Positions 60,239 to 64,000 of a stretch of DNA of 64,000 bases are shown here, piece by piece (position 1 is the stretch's first letter; every line of letters starts with the position of its first letter). The stretch is from assembly GCF_000582785.1 (NCBI RefSeq), contig NZ_HG931173.1, positions 495,282 through 559,281 on the forward strand, in the 5' to 3' direction. Position numbers and translations under genes: made by a program. Below the pieces are notes generated by a model, which made no database searches, was not told the DNA's origin, and saw only the letters and a program-made list of their open reading frames with translations. Source of the stretch: Candidatus Blastococcus massiliensis AP3. Lineage in GTDB: Bacteria > Actinomycetota > Actinomycetes > Mycobacteriales > Geodermatophilaceae.

Positions 60239-61842
60239 CGGGCGTCGTCCTGGTGAGGACCGCTCGGACCATCCTCGCCGGGCCGGTCTGGTGCCATGCC
60301 ATCGAGGCGTTCGACGGGCCAGCTCGCCGGAGGGCCGTCCTCGAGGTGCTGGCCCCGCCCGTTCTCGGTCCGTCTCGTCGGCATTGTTCCGCCGTCGTCA
60401 GGACGATGGCCACTGCCCTGCCCGCCGCCGGTCGCCGCCCCTCCGGCGGCGCCGTTGGCGCGCGCCGCCACCCGGGCGGGCAGCGGCTGCCCGTAGTAGG
60501 GGTGGGTGTGCCCGACTCCGGCGCCCGACAGCACGTCGGACGCCGAGGCGGCCACCCCCGCGGCCAGTCGGCCGGCCGTGGAGGTGCCGGTGGTCAGCGC
60601 ACGCAGCGCGCCTGCGAAGCGGCCGCTGGTCGCCGCGTCTGCGGTCGACTCGCCCTGCGCGCGGTCACCGGCCTGCTGCGCCGCGGCGCCTGAGGCAGCC
60701 ACCCCACCGGATGCGGCACCCGCCGCCGCGGTGGCCACGGCCGCTTGCCCGCCACCAGCCTTCTGCAGCGCGCCCATCACTCCGCCGGACGCGGCCAGCG
60801 AGGAGCGCAGCGCCGCACCACTCGACGTGCCCGGGTCGACGAAGGCCAGCAGCCGGAACAGCGCCAGCGGACAGATGGCGCCGAGCAGGATCAGCAGGCA
60901 GCCCACCACCGCCATCCCGACCGCGGCCTCGGTGCTGGTCTCCTCGGCCCCGGTGACGATGCCCTCCGTAATGGTCACTCCCACGCCGAGCACGAGCACG
61001 GCCACCGGGGCGACCAGCAGCGCGGCCAGGAACCAGCGCAGGCTGCGCCAGAACCAGGTGCTCGAGGACTGCGCGAGCAGGCCGCCGGCCGAGATGGCCG
61101 AGGTCGCCGCCAGCACGATCAGCGCCGCCTCGCGGACCAGCATCACCAGCAGGTAGCCGACGCTGGCGGGCACCAGCAGGAAGATCGAACTGACCCCGAG
61201 CACCGTGGCGACCGTCCCGTCGACCAGGTCGCGGCTCACGCTGATCGACGGGTCGAAGGCGGCCATCGTGTCGATGTCCAGCAAGCTGCGCAGCAGGGCG
61301 GTGGTCAGTCCGGAGACGCCGGTGACCAGCAGCGCCGCCACGCCGACATAGCCGGCCCAGACCAGCCCGAACTGCACCAGCCCGATCAGCAGCCGGCCCA
61401 GGGTCTGCCCGTCCCGGCGCACCGCTGCCGCGCCCAGCTGCACCATGGCCATCAGCGCGGCCACGGTCGCGCCGATGCCGAAGGTCACCGGGTATACCGC
61501 GGCAAGCGGACCGCCGGCGGACAGATCCGGAGTGGCCAGAGCGTCGATGACCGAAAAGGCCAGTCCGAGCAGCCAGAGCCCCGCCTCCCACAGCGACAAC
61601 ATGGCGTTGACCCAGACGTCCTCGACCACCGCGCCGGCTGCTTCACCGACCGCGCAGAACGGATTGATCGGCAGGCACGGCAGCGAGCCGCCCACCCCTG
61701 GAACCGCTGGGAAGGCCATCACCGTCTGGTCCGCGGCCGCCGCCGGACCTGTGGACATCAAGCAGATCGCCAGCGCCGAAAGAAGCACCGCTCCCACTCG
61801 GGGACACCAGCTGCTACGCCCTCCGCGTCGCTGCTCAGACAT
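60235..61842 (-). CDS. VirB6/TrbL-like polytopic conjugation protein
   Basis: 535 aa from ATG 61842; the longer frame to 62016 is rejected. A signal-like first helix (VGAVLLSALAICLMSTGPAAAA), then about six membrane helices up to residue 360 (ALMAMVQLGAAAV, LVQFGLVWAGYVGVAALLVTG, AVLVLGVGVTITEG, CLLILLGAICPLALFRLLAF). A long Ala/Gly-rich soluble C-terminus with low complexity ends acidic/Pro-rich. Positioned between VirB8-like and SCO6880 genes. It forms the inner membrane pore of the channel; the tail may be in the cytoplasm. Confidence 0.85.
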   Translation of the reverse strand: MSEQRRGGRSSWCPRVGAVLLSALAICLMSTGPAAAADQTVMAFPAVPGVGGSLPCLPINPFCAVGEAAGAVVEDVWVNAMLSLWEAGLWLLGLAFSVIDALATPDLSAGGPLAAVYPVTFGIGATVAALMAMVQLGAAAVRRDGQTLGRLLIGLVQFGLVWAGYVGVAALLVTGVSGLTTALLRSLLDIDTMAAFDPSISVSRDLVDGTVATVLGVSSIFLLVPASVGYLLVMLVREAALIVLAATSAISAGGLLAQSSSTWFWRSLRWFLAALLVAPVAVLVLGVGVTITEGIVTGAEETSTEAAVGMAVVGCLLILLGAICPLALFRLLAFVDPGTSSGAALRSSLAASGGVMGALQKAGGGQAAVATAAAGAASGGVAASGAAAQQAGDRAQGESTADAATSGRFAGALRALTTGTSTAGRLAAGVAASASDVLSGAGVGHTHPYYGQPLPARVAARANGAAGGAATGGGQGSGHRPDDGGTMPTRRTENGRGQHLEDGPPASWPVERLDGMAPDRPGEDGPSGPHQDDAR

Positions 61843-62641
61843 GGCGCAGGTCCCGATAGCCGGCTGCGATGGCCGCGTCGGTGCCTGGCCAGACCGAGGG
61901 GGCCGGCGCTGGCTCCTCCCCCGGGCCGATGAGCCACCGGTCCCCGACCCAGGCCATGCGCTGGCAGTCGGCGATCGCGATCCGAGACGTCTGCTCAACG
62001 GTGACGGTGAACTCAAAGTTCACGCACACCACCGCGAAGTCTTCGCCCACTGTGCCCTTGATCAGCCCCATCACCGGACGGACGACGATCGCCAGCTGCG
62101 GCGACCCCGCACTCGACAGGCCGGCTGCAGACAACAGGTTGGCCATTCCGTCCGCCCCGGACCACGTCTCTGAGGTCGGCCCGCCAGGAGCGGCCCACTC
62201 GGCGATCACCCGCCGCACGCCGTCCATCGAGCCGCTCTGCATCGCCGTCACGTCGATCGCCGCCAACTGCGCCAGCGCACCCTCCGGAGTTCGCGGAAAG
62301 CCGGTGGGCACGTCCGCGGGGCCTACGCCGGTGGCGCGCGGCAGCTCGAGAACGCCCGCAGCCTGCCTGGATACGGGGCCAGGCAGCGCCTCATCAGGGT
62401 CGGCGGTCGGCATCGGCGCCGCGGCCAGCGCATCCTGCCGCGACATGTCCGGTGAAGGAGCCGCAGCCTGTCGTGCGGCGTTCCTCTCATCGGGCGCCTC
62501 GATCAAGCCTCCGATAACTGCCAACACCAGGCCGGCCAGCACCGCCAGCGCCACCACCGCGCTGACCACGAGCACCACCAGGAGACGCGCCGGGCTCCAC
62601 TCCGGCGCACCGCTCCCCCGGACGTCGGGACGGCGGCGCAT
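61835..62641 (-). CDS. VirB8-like bitopic conjugation protein
   Basis: 268 aa from ATG 62641, overlapping the preceding stop (TGATG). A short basic cytoplasmic part, one membrane helix (LLVVLVVSAVVALAVLAGLVLAVIGG at about 18-43), a Pro/Ala-rich spacer, then a globular outside domain (VRRVIAEWAAPGGPTSETWS to VGEDFAVVCVNFEFTVTVEQ and MAWVGDRWLIGPG). The NTF2-like order of strands is as expected for VirB8/TcpC. It ends 8 bases inside the next gene. Probably links the VirB6-like pore with the wall-side complex. Confidence 0.78.
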   Translation of the reverse strand: MRRRPDVRGSGAPEWSPARLLVVLVVSAVVALAVLAGLVLAVIGGLIEAPDERNAARQAAAPSPDMSRQDALAAAPMPTADPDEALPGPVSRQAAGVLELPRATGVGPADVPTGFPRTPEGALAQLAAIDVTAMQSGSMDGVRRVIAEWAAPGGPTSETWSGADGMANLLSAAGLSSAGSPQLAIVVRPVMGLIKGTVGEDFAVVCVNFEFTVTVEQTSRIAIADCQRMAWVGDRWLIGPGEEPAPAPSVWPGTDAAIAAGYRDLRHV

Positions 62642-63015
62642 CAGGTGCACCCACTGCCGGTAATGGAGTCGAGGATGACCAGGATGACCGTGTAGGTGAT
62701 CGCCACCATCACGACCACCGCGACGCCCATCGCCCCAAAGCGGGAAGCATGCGGATGGGAGAACATCCGGCCAACCAGGACCGAGCCCAGCGACACGACC
62801 GCGGCGATTCCGATCAGCGCCAGCACGCCCCACTTCACCCACGCCGTCACTTGATCGGCGAACGCCTGCACTCCCGGCGGTGCCTCCGGGCAGACCGCCG
62901 CAGTGAGCTCGACCGGCGCGGCGGTGGCGGGCCCCGCCGTCAGCACGACCAGACCCACAGCGACGAGCGGGACGGTCGAGACCGCCCGTACCGCTGCTTT
63001 CCTGTAGGGGCTCAC
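62641..63015 (-). CDS. small membrane protein of the secretion operon (VirB2-like)
   Basis: 124 aa from GTG 63015, overlapping the previous stop as GTGA; the frame to 63537 is rejected. Signal peptide (VPLVAVGLVVLTAGPATAAP), an external stretch with Cys, then two membrane helices (VKWGVLALIGIAAVVSLGSVL and FGAMGVAVVVMVAITYTVILVIL) joined by GRMFSHPHASR. A cleavable leader followed by two hydrophobic helices is the layout of VirB2/TrbC pilins. The C-terminus GSGCT adds another Cys. Confidence 0.75.
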   Translation of the reverse strand: MSPYRKAAVRAVSTVPLVAVGLVVLTAGPATAAPVELTAAVCPEAPPGVQAFADQVTAWVKWGVLALIGIAAVVSLGSVLVGRMFSHPHASRFGAMGVAVVVMVAITYTVILVILDSITGSGCT

Positions 63016-63971
63016 TGGGTCTCCCCCGCCGCGCCCGGCTGGACCGCTGCCGCCCGATGCCGATGCCGATGCCGCGGTGGCACGGCCGGCATCAACAGCG
63101 CGGCCAGCGACCGGCCCGCGGCCTCCACTCCTCTGGGCAGCCGGTCCCCCGTCAGACCGGCGGTCTGCAGTCGTCGGTCGATCGGAACTCGGACCACGCG
63201 CCCCTGCGACCGCAACTCGCGAAGCCGCGGACCGCAGTTGGCGTGCACCGCCGGGGGCCAGCGCGCCGGGCCCACGACGGCCACCACCACCGGCTGCTCG
63301 GCGAGCTGGCTCAGAGCGTGCTCGGTCAGTCGCATCCCGGGCACGGTCGGCCGACAGACGACGACGGTGCGCGTGCGGGCGGCGGCCAGTTGGGCCAGGT
63401 TCTCCGGAGCAGGCAGCCCGAGATCGAGGACAGTGACCGTCGGCTCCTCGCTGATCGGGAGGGCCGGCCAGCCGCCAGGCTCCACGTCCGCGACGCAGCG
63501 GTCGATCGTGACGCGGCCGCGGGAGCCACGTCGCCACGCGCCGGCGGCGTCGGTGCCCAGCTCCGCCGACGCCGCGGCAATCAACCCCGACCGGCGGGGA
63601 TGCGCGGTCTCCACCAGGTGCACCCGCCGGTCGGTGGTCGCGGCAGCGTCGCTGATGGCCAGCGCCACCGTGGAGGCGCCGGCACCGGCGTGTGCCGCTA
63701 TGACCGTGATCCAGCCGGCCGCCAGCACGTCGATGTCACCCCTGCGTAGACCAGCCGCGGGTGCGCTGTCACCCCTGCTCACGCCTCGCTGCAGCGCTCT
63801 GTCACCGCTGCCAGTCCACAGCTCTTGGAGACGCGTCGGCGCGGCCGGCCTGCTTGCGGCAGGTCGCGGACGATGGGCACGCAGCTCGCGGAAGGCCTGC
63901 TGGATCTCCGCAATCGACAGCAGTCGCTCCTCTGGGTCGACGTCGCCGCCATTGGCAACACCGCCCGTCAC
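63012..63971 (-). CDS. MinD/ParA-like protein with degenerate P-loop, first visible gene of the secretion operon
   Basis: 319 aa from GTG 63971 (an upstream extension in frame cannot be excluded near the window end). After a helical front (SIAEIQQAFRELRAHRP) the core has WITVIAAHAGAGASTVALAIS at the P-loop position, where the KGGxGKT lysines are both absent. VTVLDLGLPAPEN gives the Walker B Asp, and TRTVVVCRPTVPGMRL follows as in SIMIBI ATPases. It may position the transfer machinery without hydrolysing ATP normally, or use a different nucleotide mode. The rest of the operon continues outside the window. Confidence 0.78.
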   Translation of the reverse strand: MTGGVANGGDVDPEERLLSIAEIQQAFRELRAHRPRPAASRPAAPTRLQELWTGSGDRALQRGVSRGDSAPAAGLRRGDIDVLAAGWITVIAAHAGAGASTVALAISDAAATTDRRVHLVETAHPRRSGLIAAASAELGTDAAGAWRRGSRGRVTIDRCVADVEPGGWPALPISEEPTVTVLDLGLPAPENLAQLAAARTRTVVVCRPTVPGMRLTEHALSQLAEQPVVVAVVGPARWPPAVHANCGPRLRELRSQGRVVRVPIDRRLQTAGLTGDRLPRGVEAAGRSLAALLMPAVPPRHRHRHRAAAVQPGAAGETQ

Positions 63972-64000
63972 GGCGTAGGCCTCATCGACGTCCTGCAGCA

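Larger units (their letters stand above)
24361..64000. mobile_element. integrative conjugative element / genomic island, left part
   Basis: The left boundary is the tRNA fragment at 24403-24441. The interval carries metal-resistance cargo, an IS110, two defence modules, a MobF relaxase, a coupling ATPase, VirB4, VirB6-like, VirB8-like and SCO6880 genes, so transfer functions are nearly complete. No integrase, excisionase or replication initiator was recognised in the window, and the right end lies beyond 64000. That all parts belong to one element is inferred from continuity; nested insertions are possible. Confidence 0.6.

Noticed and set aside
63972-64000. Upstream gene at the right edge
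   Set aside because: A different frame ends in TGA overlapping the GTG at 63971, but fewer than ten codons are visible, too little to support a call.

Overview
The window is high-GC DNA with GTG starts, ATGA/GTGA start-stop overlaps and actinobacterial gene families throughout: an EspG/WXG100-like pair, a Pkn-type kinase, a CsoR copper sensor and an SCO6880-family conjugation protein. The overall picture suggests an actinomycete, perhaps of the Geodermatophilaceae, but no marker gene settles the genus.

Positions 1-24360 look like chromosome. After the tail of an IS481-type transposase come two tandem paralogous lipoproteins, a third lipoprotein and a small ESX-associated cluster (alpha/beta hydrolase, EspG-like, WXG100-like) next to a membrane Ser/Thr kinase. 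Metabolic genes follow: a glutaryl-CoA-dehydrogenase-like enzyme, a lipase-like hydrolase, a zinc alcohol dehydrogenase, cobU, an SMP-30 lactonase and a pirin. A catabolic block (14441-21614) holds a 17beta-HSD-like SDR diverging from a DUF35 protein, a thiolase-like protein, a KstR-like TetR, two acyl-CoA dehydrogenases and an acyl-CoA synthetase. Three 14-bp boxes resembling the KstR operator lie in its promoters. The content resembles the mycobacterial hsd4A / fadE26-fadE27-fadD17 steroid side-chain genes. A FadD15-like ligase and a HIT-like protein complete the segment.

At 24361-24441 a tRNA 3' fragment (T arm plus acceptor, probably tRNA-Gln) sits beside its own terminator and has no 5' half. 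This is the expected left junction of an element inserted into a tRNA gene. Everything to the right (24442 to the window end) reads as one integrative conjugative element or island whose right end lies outside the window. Its cargo is: a coupled pair of HTH/unknown genes; a mercury unit (merR diverging from merA plus a 58-aa follower); an ArsR regulator with an 18-cysteine Csp-like copper protein; DUF305 proteins; a csoR-copZ-copB copper operon; an extracytoplasmic thioredoxin/CcdA pair; an NlpC/P60 hydrolase; a BlaI/M56 pair; and an IS110 insertion.

The transfer part has a 1,869-residue MobF relaxase-helicase-primase fusion (43661-49270). A minus-strand type IV secretion operon (63971 to 51740) has nearly every gene overlapping or abutting the next: ParA-like, small membrane protein, VirB8-like, VirB6-like, SCO6880, VirB4, LytM-family wall hydrolase, and a coupling protein that appears split into a membrane gene and an ATPase gene.

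Two phage-defence candidates sit between relaxase and secretion operon. One is a two-gene Pycsar-like system (2-TM DUF5706-like effector overlapping a class III pyrimidine-type cyclase, 49381-50683). The other is an Abi_2/HEPN gene with a nested hairpin RNA candidate just upstream of it (50935-51710). These are the strongest leads in the window.
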